Source of the DNA: Pseudomonadota bacterium
GTDB lineage: Bacteria > Pseudomonadota > Alphaproteobacteria > Rhizobiales > Xanthobacteraceae
DNA: 64,000 nucleotides
Assembly: GCA_023422775.1 (NCBI GenBank)
Contig: JAFAGM010000012.1
Location: forward strand, 61,136 to 125,135
Reading direction: 5' to 3'
Shown here: piece after piece, positions 22,792 to 31,533 of the stretch
Numbering within the stretch: the first letter of the stretch is position 1
How the letters are laid out: every line of letters begins with the position of its first letter
Notes under the pieces: model-generated
The model's database searches: none
What the model saw: the letters and a program-made list of their open reading frames with translations, nothing else
What the model was told of the DNA's origin: nothing
Position numbers and translations under genes: made by a program

Positions 22792-24183
22792 TTATTGCGG
22801 ATTCCTTCGGTTGAAGAAAGACGTGAGCCCCGTCGATGGTGTTTCCGGCGGCTTCTCCGGTTTCTTCGGCTCCTCGACGACGACAGCAGCCGCCCGCTTG
22901 GCGACGCCGCGCCGGTGCGGCGTCGGTTTGGCCGCGGCTGCCGGCTGATCTTCGGGGCCGAGCGACAGCCGCTGGCCGTCGAAGATCGCGGTTTCGCAGT
23001 GCCGCTTGTTTTCGGTCAGGACCGCGCAGATCCTGGCCGCGGCGCCGGCATCGTTCAGCGGACCGGCCACCAGCCGAAGCTGCATGCCGAGGCCATTGGT
23101 GCCTTCCTTCACGACGATGATCGGGCGCAGCGTCGCCAACGGCGCGTTCGATCGCGATTTCAGGAGGCCGCGCCACAGCGCGCGCAGGCCGTTCACCGAA
23201 TTGGCGGTGCCGACATCGACGCCGAACTCGGTCCGTTGCAGCGCGATCTTCGGCGCGTCGGATTCGTCGTCGTCGCTCGCCGGCGCGGAGGCGACGACCT
23301 CAGGGATCGGGCTCACGACGATCGAACTTGAGGGCTTGCCCGGCTCGAGCAGCTTTGTGGCCGCAGGGTCCGGCGCCATGGTCGCTTGCGCGGCCATCAG
23401 CCCCGTCGGCGGCGGTTTTGCGACGTCAGGCTTGGCGGTTTCAGACTTTGCGGCGTCAGTTTTTGCAGTGTCAGTTTTTGCAGTGCCCGCCTTTGCAGTG
23501 TCGGCCTTTCCGCTATCCGGTTTGGCAATTTCGGTTCTGGTGGAGTCGATCTTGGGAAGCTCGGTCTTCGGAAGCTCGGTCTTGGCGCCTTCACCCTTGG
23601 GGGCGTCCCATTTCGCGATCTCGGTCTTTGCAGCGTCGATCTTCACGGCGTCCCTGGCCACTGACGAAACCGTCGGGCCTTGTTCCACGGGGGGAGCGGA
23701 GGCGGCATGGGTGGTTCCGACGGGAGCAACCGCCGGGGCGGGCGGGCCTTGAACGGTGTGGGGCTCGGTCGTGGCGGGCGAAGAGGCGGGCAGGGAACCC
23801 TGGCGCGCGACGGCGCCGGTAACGGACTCAAGGCCCTGTTCCAGGCCGGTGACGCGAGCATAAAGCCGGTCCCGATCGCTGTTGAGCGTATCGATCGCGG
23901 CGGCGAGCCGGCGTGCCTCGTTCTGGGTTTCCCGGGCAACCGACTGGATTTGCTGCGCCTGCCGCGTCAGGTCGGCGGCGGCAAGCTGATCGCGCTTCAA
24001 GCCGAGCGAGGATTGGTTGGCCATCACGGCCAGGACCACCGCGCCAGTCGCGGCAACGCCCCACGACCCGATCCGCCACAGCGCGCGGCGGTCGAGTCCG
24101 TCCTCGTCAGCCAGCAAGCCGCCGAGCAGGCCGCCGGAGTCATCCGGCTCGAAGCCATCCCCATGGTCTGAATTCCTGGCCAA
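22792..24183 (-). CDS. Membrane-anchored coiled-coil protein with SPOR-like C-terminal domain
   Basis: About 463 residues from the TTG at 24183 (AAGGAGG upstream); another TTG at 24225 is possible. Order: acidic N-terminus; TM (IGSWGVAATGAVVLAVMANQ); coiled coil (ETQNEARRLAAAIDTLNSDR); a low-complexity stretch with K-T-[DE]-[TA]-AK-type units; and a C-terminal domain (APLATLRPIIVVKEG, then LRLVAGPLNDAGAAARICAV) that resembles SPOR peptidoglycan-binding domains. Such proteins usually sit in the periplasm at the division site. The basic, Ala/Pro tail may be disordered. Confidence 0.6.
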   Translation of the reverse strand: MARNSDHGDGFEPDDSGGLLGGLLADEDGLDRRALWRIGSWGVAATGAVVLAVMANQSSLGLKRDQLAAADLTRQAQQIQSVARETQNEARRLAAAIDTLNSDRDRLYARVTGLEQGLESVTGAVARQGSLPASSPATTEPHTVQGPPAPAVAPVGTTHAASAPPVEQGPTVSSVARDAVKIDAAKTEIAKWDAPKGEGAKTELPKTELPKIDSTRTEIAKPDSGKADTAKAGTAKTDTAKTDAAKSETAKPDVAKPPPTGLMAAQATMAPDPAATKLLEPGKPSSSIVVSPIPEVVASAPASDDDESDAPKIALQRTEFGVDVGTANSVNGLRALWRGLLKSRSNAPLATLRPIIVVKEGTNGLGMQLRLVAGPLNDAGAAARICAVLTENKRHCETAIFDGQRLSLGPEDQPAAAAKPTPHRRGVAKRAAAVVVEEPKKPEKPPETPSTGLTSFFNRRNPQ

Positions 24184-24402
24184 ACGCCCCCGGCCCTCCT
24201 TCAGGCCCGCCGAATCACCCAGCAAACATTAACAGGAAAAGCGCACCCAACTCTGATCTGGAGCCTGCCAGGCCGCTAATCGGTATCATCTCCGGGGGAA
24301 AACAATTAAAGACGGCCCGAAAGCCGCTGCCTGCTACTTTCGTCATGCCCGACACAAGGCAAACACAAGGCCGAGCATGACGAGCGAACCGAAAGTGCCT
24401 GA

Positions 24403-25761
24403 ATGACTGCTCGATCCAGCCTGACTGTCGTGCTTGCGGCCGGTGAGGGCACCCGCATGCGGTCCTCGCTTCCAAAGGTGCTGCATCCCGTAGCCGGCCA
24501 GCCGCTGCTGGCGCATGTGCTGGAAGCCACTCCGCACGGCCAGGGCGACGCACTCGCCGTCGTGGTCGGACCGGACCACAAGGCTGTCACCGACGAGGTC
24601 AGGCGGGCGCGGCCCGATGCGGCGACGTTCATCCAGGCCGAGCGGCTCGGCACCGCGCATGCCGTGCTGGCTGCGCGCGAGGCGATTGCGCGCGGCGCGG
24701 ACGATCTGCTGGTGGCGTTCGGCGACACGCCGCTGATCTCGGCCGAGACCTTCGCGCGGCTGCGCGCGCCGCTGGAAAAGGGCGCCGCGCTGGCGGTGCT
24801 CGGCTTCCGCGCCGCCGATCCCGCCGGCTACGGCCGGCTGCTGCTGGAGGGGGATCACCTGGTGGCGATCCGCGAACATGCCGACGCCACGGCCGAGGAG
24901 CGCAAGGTGACGCTGTGCAATGCCGGCGTGATGGCGTTCGACGGCCGCCGCGCACTGGAAATTCTCGATCGGATCGGCAACGCCAACAGCAAGGGCGAGT
25001 ACTATCTGGTCGATGCCGTCGCTATCGTCAGGGAAATGGGATTGGAGGCCGTCGTGATCGAGACCAGCGAGGATGAAGTGCGCGGGATCAACACCAAGGC
25101 GCAGCTTGCGGAAGCCGAAGCGGTGATGCAGGCGCGGCTGCGCAAGGCCGCGCTCGACGCCGGCGTGACGCTGATCGCGCCGGAGACGGTCTTTCTCTCG
25201 GCCGACACCAGGTTCGGCAAGGACGTCACGATCGAGCCGTTCGTGGTGATCGGCCCCGGCGTCTCGATCGACGACGGCGCGGTGATCCACTCGTTCACGC
25301 ACATCGTGCAGAGTTCGATCGGCAAGAAGGCGCTTGTCGGTCCCTATGCGCGCATGCGCCCGGGCACCTCGCTCGGCGACGGCGCAAAGCTCGGCAACTT
25401 CGTCGAGACCAAAGCCACGACGCTGGAGGCGGGCGCCAAGGTCAATCATCTCTCTTATATCGGGGACAGCCACGTCGGCGCCAAGGCCAACATCGGCGCC
25501 GGCGCCATCACCTGCAACTATGACGGTTTCTCCAAGCACAAGACGCTGATCGGCGAGGGCGCCTTCGTCGGCACCAACTCCTCGCTGGTGGCCCCGGTGA
25601 GGATCGGCAAGGGCGCCTATATCGGCTCGGGCTCCGTCATCACCAAGGATGTGCCCGACGACGCAATGGCGGTAGAGCGCAACCAGCAGACCAATCGCGA
25701 GAACGGGGCGAAGCGGTACCGCGAGTTGAAGACGCGCGGGAAGGCGCCGAAGGAGGACTGA
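24403..25761 (+). CDS. glmU: Bifunctional N-acetylglucosamine-1-phosphate uridyltransferase / glucosamine-1-phosphate acetyltransferase
   Basis: A 452-residue cytoplasmic enzyme making UDP-GlcNAc for peptidoglycan, lipid A and glucans. N-terminal nucleotidyltransferase: LAAGEGTRMRSSLPKVLH, VAFGDTPLIS. C-terminal left-handed beta-helix acetyltransferase: NFVETKATTLEAGAKVNHLS, GAITCNYDGFSKHK, followed by hexapeptide repeats (IGEGAFVGTNSSLVAPVRIG). Full family length. In many related alphaproteobacteria glmS follows directly, whereas here about 5.8 kb of other genes intervene. Confidence 0.97.
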   Translation: MTARSSLTVVLAAGEGTRMRSSLPKVLHPVAGQPLLAHVLEATPHGQGDALAVVVGPDHKAVTDEVRRARPDAATFIQAERLGTAHAVLAAREAIARGADDLLVAFGDTPLISAETFARLRAPLEKGAALAVLGFRAADPAGYGRLLLEGDHLVAIREHADATAEERKVTLCNAGVMAFDGRRALEILDRIGNANSKGEYYLVDAVAIVREMGLEAVVIETSEDEVRGINTKAQLAEAEAVMQARLRKAALDAGVTLIAPETVFLSADTRFGKDVTIEPFVVIGPGVSIDDGAVIHSFTHIVQSSIGKKALVGPYARMRPGTSLGDGAKLGNFVETKATTLEAGAKVNHLSYIGDSHVGAKANIGAGAITCNYDGFSKHKTLIGEGAFVGTNSSLVAPVRIGKGAYIGSGSVITKDVPDDAMAVERNQQTNRENGAKRYRELKTRGKAPKED

Positions 25762-25798
25762 CGGCAAAAAGGCGGCCGCACCGTCATGGAGTCCCGCA

Positions 25799-25827
25799 GG
25801 ATGGATGAAGCGAAGCGACATCCATCC
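25799..25827. repeat. Inverted repeat between glmU and the binding-protein gene
   Basis: GGATGGATG (25799-25807) and CATCCATCC (25819-25827) form a perfect 9-bp inverted repeat around AAGCGAAGCGA. Elements of the form ATGGATG-AAGCGAAGCGA-CATCCAT are dispersed in Bradyrhizobium genomes. It lies in the 128-base space between the convergent glmU and tctC-type genes, where it may act as a bidirectional terminator. Confidence 0.55.
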
Positions 25828-25889
25828 ATCGGCACTCCCACCTGGGTTGGATGCGGTGGAGCCGCACAGTCCGGTGGACCGCCTCGTGA

Positions 25890-26873
25890 TTACTCCGATG
25901 GCTTGACGCCGAGATCGCGCAGGATGCGGAGCATCACGTCGCTGTCGCGCTTGAAAATGCGGGCCGTCGTTTCAAAATCGGCTGGAGAAGACAGCAGAAA
26001 GTTGTTCAGCATCTGCTGGACCTTGGGGTCGGATCCGGCCTGGATCAGCATCGGCGAGAGCCGCTCCACGATCTCCTTTGGCGTGCCGGCCGGTACGGCG
26101 AAGGTGGTGAATGCACGCAGGTCGTAGAAGTCGCCGACGGCACCCTGTTCGGTCATCGTGGGCGTGTCCGGATACGGTGACAGGCGGCTGCCGACCACGC
26201 CGATCAGGTTTCCGGTTCCCGCCTGAATGACGGGTGCTGCCGCGGCAAAACTTCCTGCGGCGCCATCCAGCGTCTGTCCTGCGATGTCATTCCACATCGG
26301 CGCCTCGCCGCGGTACTGGATGACCTGAAACTTGATGCCGTATTGCTTCGCGATCGTCTCTATGAGGACGTGCGGCGTCGAACCCACGCCGTACGATCCC
26401 CAGTTCAGGCTGCCGACCTTCTTTGCATAGTCGATGAACTCCCGAAGGTTCGTTGCACCCGTCTTCTTCGCCGCCACCACCGGACCGCCCGCGCCGCTGA
26501 CCATCGTCAGATAGATGAAGTCCTTCTCGGGATCGTATGGAAGGTCCTTCACCGTGACGCGGTTCTGGATGAGTGACGAAGAGATCGTGCACAGGATGGT
26601 GGTGCCATCCGGTTCTGCGCGTTTCGCGTCCGTCACGCCGATGACGCCACCTGCGCCGGCCTTGTTTTCGATGATGACCGGCTTTCCCACCTGCCGCGCC
26701 AGATAGTCACCGAAAGCCCGCGCGATGCCGTCCGTCTGGCCGCCAGCAGGATATGGCACGACGATGCGAATGGGGCGGGCCGGCCACGAGGATTGCGCCT
26801 GCGTCTTTACGGAGGGGGCGCACAACAGCGCCGCCGAACCAGTCACGAACGTTCGCCGTGTCAGCTTCTTCAT
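25890..26873 (-). CDS. Bug/TctC-family tripartite tricarboxylate transporter substrate-binding protein
   Basis: A 327-residue periplasmic protein with a Tat-like signal (MKKLTRRTFVTGSAALLCAP, cleavage near TQA-QS) and the Bug signature WPARPIRIVVPYPAGGQTD, VIIENKAGAGGVIG and KRAEPDGTTILC. Bug proteins deliver carboxylates to TctAB permeases, but no tctAB is nearby, so this is an orphan binding protein as is usual in the family. It is divergent from the SDR gene and likely shares regulation with the SDR and oxidoreductase genes. The start at 26873 has a GGGCAGGA site. Confidence 0.85.
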   Translation of the reverse strand: MKKLTRRTFVTGSAALLCAPSVKTQAQSSWPARPIRIVVPYPAGGQTDGIARAFGDYLARQVGKPVIIENKAGAGGVIGVTDAKRAEPDGTTILCTISSSLIQNRVTVKDLPYDPEKDFIYLTMVSGAGGPVVAAKKTGATNLREFIDYAKKVGSLNWGSYGVGSTPHVLIETIAKQYGIKFQVIQYRGEAPMWNDIAGQTLDGAAGSFAAAAPVIQAGTGNLIGVVGSRLSPYPDTPTMTEQGAVGDFYDLRAFTTFAVPAGTPKEIVERLSPMLIQAGSDPKVQQMLNNFLLSSPADFETTARIFKRDSDVMLRILRDLGVKPSE

Positions 26874-27296
26874 TTTCCTGCCCTTGGTGTCTCTTATTTT
26901 TTTTCGATCGTCCGGCCGCGAGGGCCGGGCAGGGGTCGGAAACAGCGCGCCGGTCACGGCCCCGCTTGGTGCTATCACGACGATGCAACTCAAGCGATCT
27001 CCACCGCGGTGACATTTCGGCACACCGGACCGTGTCCGCCAAGGGGTCGTCAAGGGATCGTTCGCGGTCGGCAAGTCCAGCCCGCTCCGAATATCCCGCC
27101 AAGCGGAAGTGAATTGGGATTGCCGGAGTTCAACAAGGCGCCGCATCATTCGAAATGCAAACGCGCGCGGCTGGCGCGGCGGACTTGCCGTAGCTCGGCT
27201 ACGTCGCGATGGCTATTGTTGTCGGCCGCCACCCCAGCGAGTTGGGACGAATGGCGATGCGTCAACGCATTCGCCTGAAATCAAGGGAGATACGTG
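26874..27296. other. Divergent intergenic region
   Basis: Separates the Bug-type gene (minus) from the SDR gene (plus), so it should contain both promoters. I see a short hairpin (GTAGCTCGGCTAC near 27190) but no clear operator or -35/-10 pair. Open frames here are shadows. Confidence 0.4.
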
Positions 27297-28049
27297 ATGG
27301 ACCTGAAGGGCGCGGTGGCACTGGTGACGGGCGGCAATGGCGGGCTGGGTCAGCGCATCTGCCACGCGCTGGCGCAGGAGGGCGCACATATCGCCGTCGT
27401 GTACGCACGCAGCCGCGAACAGGCAGAAAGCGTCGCCAGCGAACTGACGTCGCGTCATCAAGTCAACGCGCGAGCACTCGCCTGCGACCTGACCGACGGC
27501 GGGGCTGTCGATCGGCTGATAGGCGAGGTAACCCAGGCCTTCGGCCGCCTCGATGTTCTGGTCAATGACGCCGCCTACAACGTCTCGATTCCCTTCGCAG
27601 ATCTCGACAATCTGACGATGGAGGAATGGAACAGGATCATCGCCATCAACCTGACAGGACCGATGCGCCTGATCAAGGCGTTCGCCCCTGTGATGAAGGC
27701 CCAGGGGCGAGGCCGCATCATCAACATCGCGTCGGTAGCGGGGCTCAGCCCAACCGGCTCTTCCATCGCCTATGCCGTGTCGAAGGCGGGGCTCATTCAT
27801 CTGACGCGTTGCATGGCGGTGGCGCTGGCGCCCGAGACGCTCGTCAACTGCGTGGCGCCGGGCCTGCTGGAAGGCACGCGCGCGACGGCCAATCTTCGGT
27901 CCGAGCAGATCGAGCGCTCTGCATCGGGCTCGCTCCTGAAGAAGGCCGCCGACAAGGACGACTGCGCCGACATGGTGGTTGCCATGTGCCGCACCGAGAC
28001 CATGACCGGCCAGACCGTCGTCATCGACTCCGGACGCGTCTTTCACTAG
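27297..28049 (+). CDS. Short-chain dehydrogenase/reductase
   Basis: A 250-residue classical SDR: cofactor motif ALVTGGNGGLGQRI (TGxxxGxG), NDAAYN in the structural NNAG position, catalytic Ser in IASVAGLSPTGSS and YAVSK (Tyr-x3-Lys). R38 in VVYARSREQ suggests NADP(H) preference. Substrate unknown; pairing with an old-yellow-enzyme gene suggests reduction/oxidation of an unsaturated carbonyl or alicyclic substrate. ATG 27297 follows AAGGGAGA; a GTG three bases upstream is possible. Confidence 0.88.
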   Translation: MDLKGAVALVTGGNGGLGQRICHALAQEGAHIAVVYARSREQAESVASELTSRHQVNARALACDLTDGGAVDRLIGEVTQAFGRLDVLVNDAAYNVSIPFADLDNLTMEEWNRIIAINLTGPMRLIKAFAPVMKAQGRGRIINIASVAGLSPTGSSIAYAVSKAGLIHLTRCMAVALAPETLVNCVAPGLLEGTRATANLRSEQIERSASGSLLKKAADKDDCADMVVAMCRTETMTGQTVVIDSGRVFH

Positions 28050-28126
28050 GAGATGCCCTATCGAGTTGCAGCGAGCGGGCTTCCACTCGATGCTGCCCGG
28101 CTAGAGGAACATTTGAGGTTTGCTTG

Positions 28127-29266
28127 ATGGTTGTTTGGTCCCCTCTGACGTTCAACTGCGGACGAGAGATCGCAAACCGGTTTGTCATTGCTCCGATGAC
28201 AACCGATGCTTCCCGTGAAGACGGGACGGCTGCCGAAGACGAACTCGAATTTGTCCGGCGACGTTCTGCCGGCGGGTTCGGAGCCACGATTTCTTCCGCC
28301 ACATACGTCAGGCAGGACGGGCGCTCCTGGCAGGGTATCGGTGCGGCACATGATGGGCATTTGTCCAGTCTGTGCCGGCTCGCTGAAGCGATGCGCGTCG
28401 CGGGAGGTCTCGCGATCCTGCAGATATATGATGGAGGCCGCATCGCGAAGCCGGAGTTGATAGGCGAGCAGGTCCTGCGTGCGCCTTCCGCGGTGGCATC
28501 GTTGCGTCCCGGAGCCAAGACCCCGAGGGCGATGACGGCCGTGGAGGTCGAAGGCCTGATTGCGAGCTTTCGCGACGCTGCCTCTCTTGCCCGAAAGGCC
28601 GGTTTCGACGGCGTCGAGATTCACGGCGCCAACCATTACGCGGTTCATCAGTTCTTTTCGCCTCGGGCCAATCAGCGCGTCGATCATTGGGGCGGCACGC
28701 TTGCAAAGCGCATGAATTTCCCGCTCGCAGTCGCGCAGGCGGTTCGCGACGCGCTCGGCCCGAAGCTGATCGCAGGATTTCGCGTTACGCCATTCGAGGT
28801 GGAGCGGGACGGCTATACGCTCGAGGACGCCAAACTGCTTTGCAGCGAACTTGCGAAGCTGAATCTCGACTACATCTCCGTTTCGCTCGATGACTATCGG
28901 AGGAGCCGGCCCATGGGAGAAAACCGTGTTTACGACGGTTCGGTCGAGAAGATTGATGCGCCGGCGAAAAGTCCAATCACGGAATTTGCCCGCGTCATCG
29001 CCGGACGCAGTGCGGTCATGGCGAGCGGTGGGATCAAAACCTGCGTCGACGCGGAGGAGGCGATCAGGATGGGGGCCGATCTAGTGGCGGTGGGACGCGC
29101 CGTGGTGGTTGATCCGGAGTGGCTTGCCAAGGTCCGCAGCAGGAGTGAAGCATCGATCCTAGCGGGACTGCCGAAGGATGAACGCGAGATTGCCGGCGCC
29201 TTGAGCATTCCGCCGCGAATGGTCGAATACCTGCTGAGCCGTCCAGGCTGGCTTCCGCGCCTGTAG
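28127..29266 (+). CDS. NADH:flavin oxidoreductase, old yellow enzyme family
   Basis: A 379-residue FMN-binding TIM barrel. FVIAPMTTDASREDG is the N-terminal FMN segment; HGANHYAVHQFFSPRANQR and DHWGGT are the active-site and barrel signature; VMASGGIKTCVDAEEAIRMG, then ADLVAVGRAVVVDPEWL, binds the FMN phosphate. The family reduces activated C=C bonds such as enones. It follows the SDR gene by 77 bases on the same strand and probably forms one transcript with it, with the divergent Bug gene possibly supplying substrate. Confidence 0.88.
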   Translation: MVVWSPLTFNCGREIANRFVIAPMTTDASREDGTAAEDELEFVRRRSAGGFGATISSATYVRQDGRSWQGIGAAHDGHLSSLCRLAEAMRVAGGLAILQIYDGGRIAKPELIGEQVLRAPSAVASLRPGAKTPRAMTAVEVEGLIASFRDAASLARKAGFDGVEIHGANHYAVHQFFSPRANQRVDHWGGTLAKRMNFPLAVAQAVRDALGPKLIAGFRVTPFEVERDGYTLEDAKLLCSELAKLNLDYISVSLDDYRRSRPMGENRVYDGSVEKIDAPAKSPITEFARVIAGRSAVMASGGIKTCVDAEEAIRMGADLVAVGRAVVVDPEWLAKVRSRSEASILAGLPKDEREIAGALSIPPRMVEYLLSRPGWLPRL

Positions 29267-29295
29267 ATTCTGGCCTTCCCGGACGCGACCGCGGA

Positions 29296-29538
29296 TCAGC
29301 CGCAGACCCGCACCCGGCGGATGCGCCAGCCATGGCCGTCCCAGAAGCGCTGGTTCACCCATTCGCAACTGCCATAGTCGTCGTATGGCCCGGGACCTGC
29401 GCCGTAAGGGACGGGCGCACAATAGCGGCCCGGAGCCGGGACGCACGCAGCGACGCCGCGCTGTGCGCTCGCAGGCATGGCAGTGAGCGAACCGGCGAGC
29501 GTGGCCGCCGCAACGCAGGCTGCAAATGTCTTCCGCAT
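29296..29538 (-). CDS. Secreted small cysteine-containing protein, 80 aa
   Basis: Signal peptide MRKTFAACVAAATLAGSLTA with cleavage at ASAQ, then a Gly/Pro/Tyr-rich mature part (PAPGRYCAPVPYGAGPGPYD, then DYGSCEWVNQRFWDGHG) ending RVRVCG. Four mature cysteines could pair. Proteins of this layout are common in Bradyrhizobium and are probably periplasmic. AAGAGGTC precedes the ATG. Confidence 0.65.
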   Translation of the reverse strand: MRKTFAACVAAATLAGSLTAMPASAQRGVAACVPAPGRYCAPVPYGAGPGPYDDYGSCEWVNQRFWDGHGWRIRRVRVCG

Positions 29539-29656
29539 CTTGAGACCTCTTGCAGGATAACGCCTTCCATCAGCGCCAGTGGACCGTAAACCCCGGTGAG
29601 GCATCGTATCAGGTCAACCGAGTGCATGGATAGAGCCGGCCGGGAGCAGCTTGCCG

Positions 29657-30838
29657 TTACCTTGATTTCCCCTTTTTCACCGGCGCTGTTTCGGAGGGCT
29701 GGCTGGCGAGTTCCGCAAGATAATCATCCGCGAAATCGGTCGCGATCTCGATCCAGAGCGGGCTGTGATCCGACATCTGCCACGTGCGCCATTTGCCGTA
29801 CATTTTCTCCGGCGGCTGAGTCTTTCCTGGCGCCTCGGGGTCCTTTTTGGGCATGTGCTTCCTGTAGATTTGAAGATCGTCATCCCGAAACACGTCGGCG
29901 AACATGTCGATCATCCCGCCGCCCGTAACCCTGAAACGCTTGTCCTTCACGCGAACTGCGATTTGATCGTAGAAATGGTCGTTGTCGTCCCTGACCTCAT
30001 TGCCGTCGATCTGCTTCGGGACCACGAAACCGTTGCTCTTTAGCGCTTGCATCGTCTTGTGCTCGGGACTGACGACGTTGAAGTCTCCGAGAAGTATATA
30101 GTTCTCGACATTGCCGAAACGATCCTTCTCCTGCTTGCTGGCCTTGTCCTGGCGTTGAGCAAAGAATTCCACGAGGGTCTCGATCTCGGCGATGCGCCGC
30201 TTGAGCTGTTCGCCGGAGTCCTTCCCGTAGTAAATGTGCACCGTGCAAAGGCTGAAGCGGAACCAGCCGGACTGGAACGCGACGAGAAAGGGCGTGCGCG
30301 CGAATTGTTGCCTGGCTTCTTCTGTTGTGACCTCCGGCTGCTCGCCTTTCTTTTGGTCTTTCGGGACTTTGACCTTCTTCGGCGAGACGACGAGTTGGCC
30401 TTCCGGCAGCACTACCTCGCCGGCAATCTTGCGAAACCATGCTTTCTCGGTGTTGAAGACGAATGCCATGCGTTCTTCATTGCCACCGGGCCCCTCGGTC
30501 GTATCCGTGGCGATGTAATCCCATTCCCGGCCCAGTATCCGCATCACCGTCTCCAGCGCGGTGAGATCGCGATTGACTTCCTGAACGGCGACGAGATCGA
30601 AGCAGGAGATCATCTCGGCGATATAGTAGAATGTCTCGGGTAAGCGCGGCCCAAACCCGAATTTGTTGGAATCGAAATCGCGGATGTTCCAGGTTGCGAG
30701 CAGCAGCGAGCTATCGCTCTTTCGTTTGCGAATGGCGTTCAACGTCTGTCGCATCTTGAGCAGTCGTTCGATGCAGCGATCCGCCGCGGCAGCATCGTTG
30801 AGCTTGAAGCGACGCAGCCCGGTATAGTTGTTCGACAT
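29657..30838 (-). CDS. Endonuclease/exonuclease/phosphatase (EEP) family protein
   Basis: A 393-residue protein with the full EEP motif set: LLLATWNIRDFDSNKFG (metal-binding Asn), LVAVQEVNRD (catalytic Glu), CTVHIYYG (His), YILLGDFNVVSPEH (Asp/Asn), DQIAV (Asp), and MSDHSPLWIEI (C-terminal Asp-His). No signal peptide is visible, so it may act in the cytoplasm as a nuclease or phosphodiesterase; the specific substrate is unclear. The C-terminus is basic (PVKKGKSR). GAGGATCC precedes the ATG. Confidence 0.85.
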   Translation of the reverse strand: MSNNYTGLRRFKLNDAAAADRCIERLLKMRQTLNAIRKRKSDSSLLLATWNIRDFDSNKFGFGPRLPETFYYIAEMISCFDLVAVQEVNRDLTALETVMRILGREWDYIATDTTEGPGGNEERMAFVFNTEKAWFRKIAGEVVLPEGQLVVSPKKVKVPKDQKKGEQPEVTTEEARQQFARTPFLVAFQSGWFRFSLCTVHIYYGKDSGEQLKRRIAEIETLVEFFAQRQDKASKQEKDRFGNVENYILLGDFNVVSPEHKTMQALKSNGFVVPKQIDGNEVRDDNDHFYDQIAVRVKDKRFRVTGGGMIDMFADVFRDDDLQIYRKHMPKKDPEAPGKTQPPEKMYGKWRTWQMSDHSPLWIEIATDFADDYLAELASQPSETAPVKKGKSR

Positions 30839-31533
30839 GTCTGGATCCTCGCAATCCGTTGCTGAAAATATCCGGGGGCAGAAAGTTCTCTTGCGTGTTG
30901 AAACGTGATATTCAACCTGTAGGAGAATAGCCGATCATGGCGCGCCGGTTCATGCAACAGGTATCAACGCGAGATAAGGTCGCGAGGTATCGGGCAAGAC
31001 GTCATCGCGCAATTGCGACGGGCTGAATTGCGCTGCGCGTTCAGCCCGGTTTATTGAACCAAATCAACCTGATGCTACCCGTCCAGACTCATCCGAAAAA
31101 ACATATCCCTTTCGCCGTCGGGCAAATCATCGCATTGCACACGAGACCGCGGGTGCAGCGTGCATCCGGCATTCCTGCTCCCTCTCTTTGGGGAGAATCA
31201 AAGTCAAGCCTCGGGCAGGGTATGCTGCGAGATCGCGGAGTCGTATTTCGTGCCCCTCATGGTGAGGAGGCGCGCCAGCGCCGTCTCGAACCATGCGGCC
31301 CCGCTGGTGCGTGTGGCCATCCTTCGAGACGCTTGCTGCGCAAGCTCCTCAGGATGAGGGGAGAGAATCCGGCGGGCCGAGGAGGACTAATGCCTGGTTT
31401 CCCGTACCGCTAAAATTTTCGCCTAAGACTGTCGTAATCCGCAATAAATATTGAGTATCTGTCGATGTGCGAATTTCGTTAAGAGTGGCGCGGGTTGCGA
31501 CGCACCTGTCGTCGATTTGGGGATTTGAACCGC
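30839..31533. other. Intergenic stretch upstream of glmS
   Basis: Nearly 700 bases without a gene. It contains an 8-bp inverted repeat (GGGCTGAA at 31020-31027 and TTCAGCCC at 31040-31047) and the dispersed repeat at 31255-31361. Open frames here follow the repeat and are not believable. I see no glmS-type ribozyme; the glmS start has no recognisable riboswitch sequence before it. Confidence 0.45.
31255..31361. repeat. Dispersed intergenic repeat
   Basis: CCTCATGGTGAGGAGGCG...CGTCTCGAACCATG...CCATCCTTCGAGACGC...GCTCCTCAGGATGAGGGG. The ends and internal blocks (GTCTCGAACCATG; TTCGAGACGC; TCCTCAGGATGAGG) are those of a repeat I recognise as frequent in Bradyrhizobium and Rhodopseudomonas genomes. 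Its halves are imperfectly complementary, so the RNA folds into a long hairpin. Confidence 0.65.

Noticed and set aside
31020..31047. Hairpin upstream of glmS considered as glmS ribozyme or GlmZ-type site
   Set aside because: It is nearly 500 bases from the start and lacks ribozyme core sequence; the glmS ribozyme is not expected in this group.
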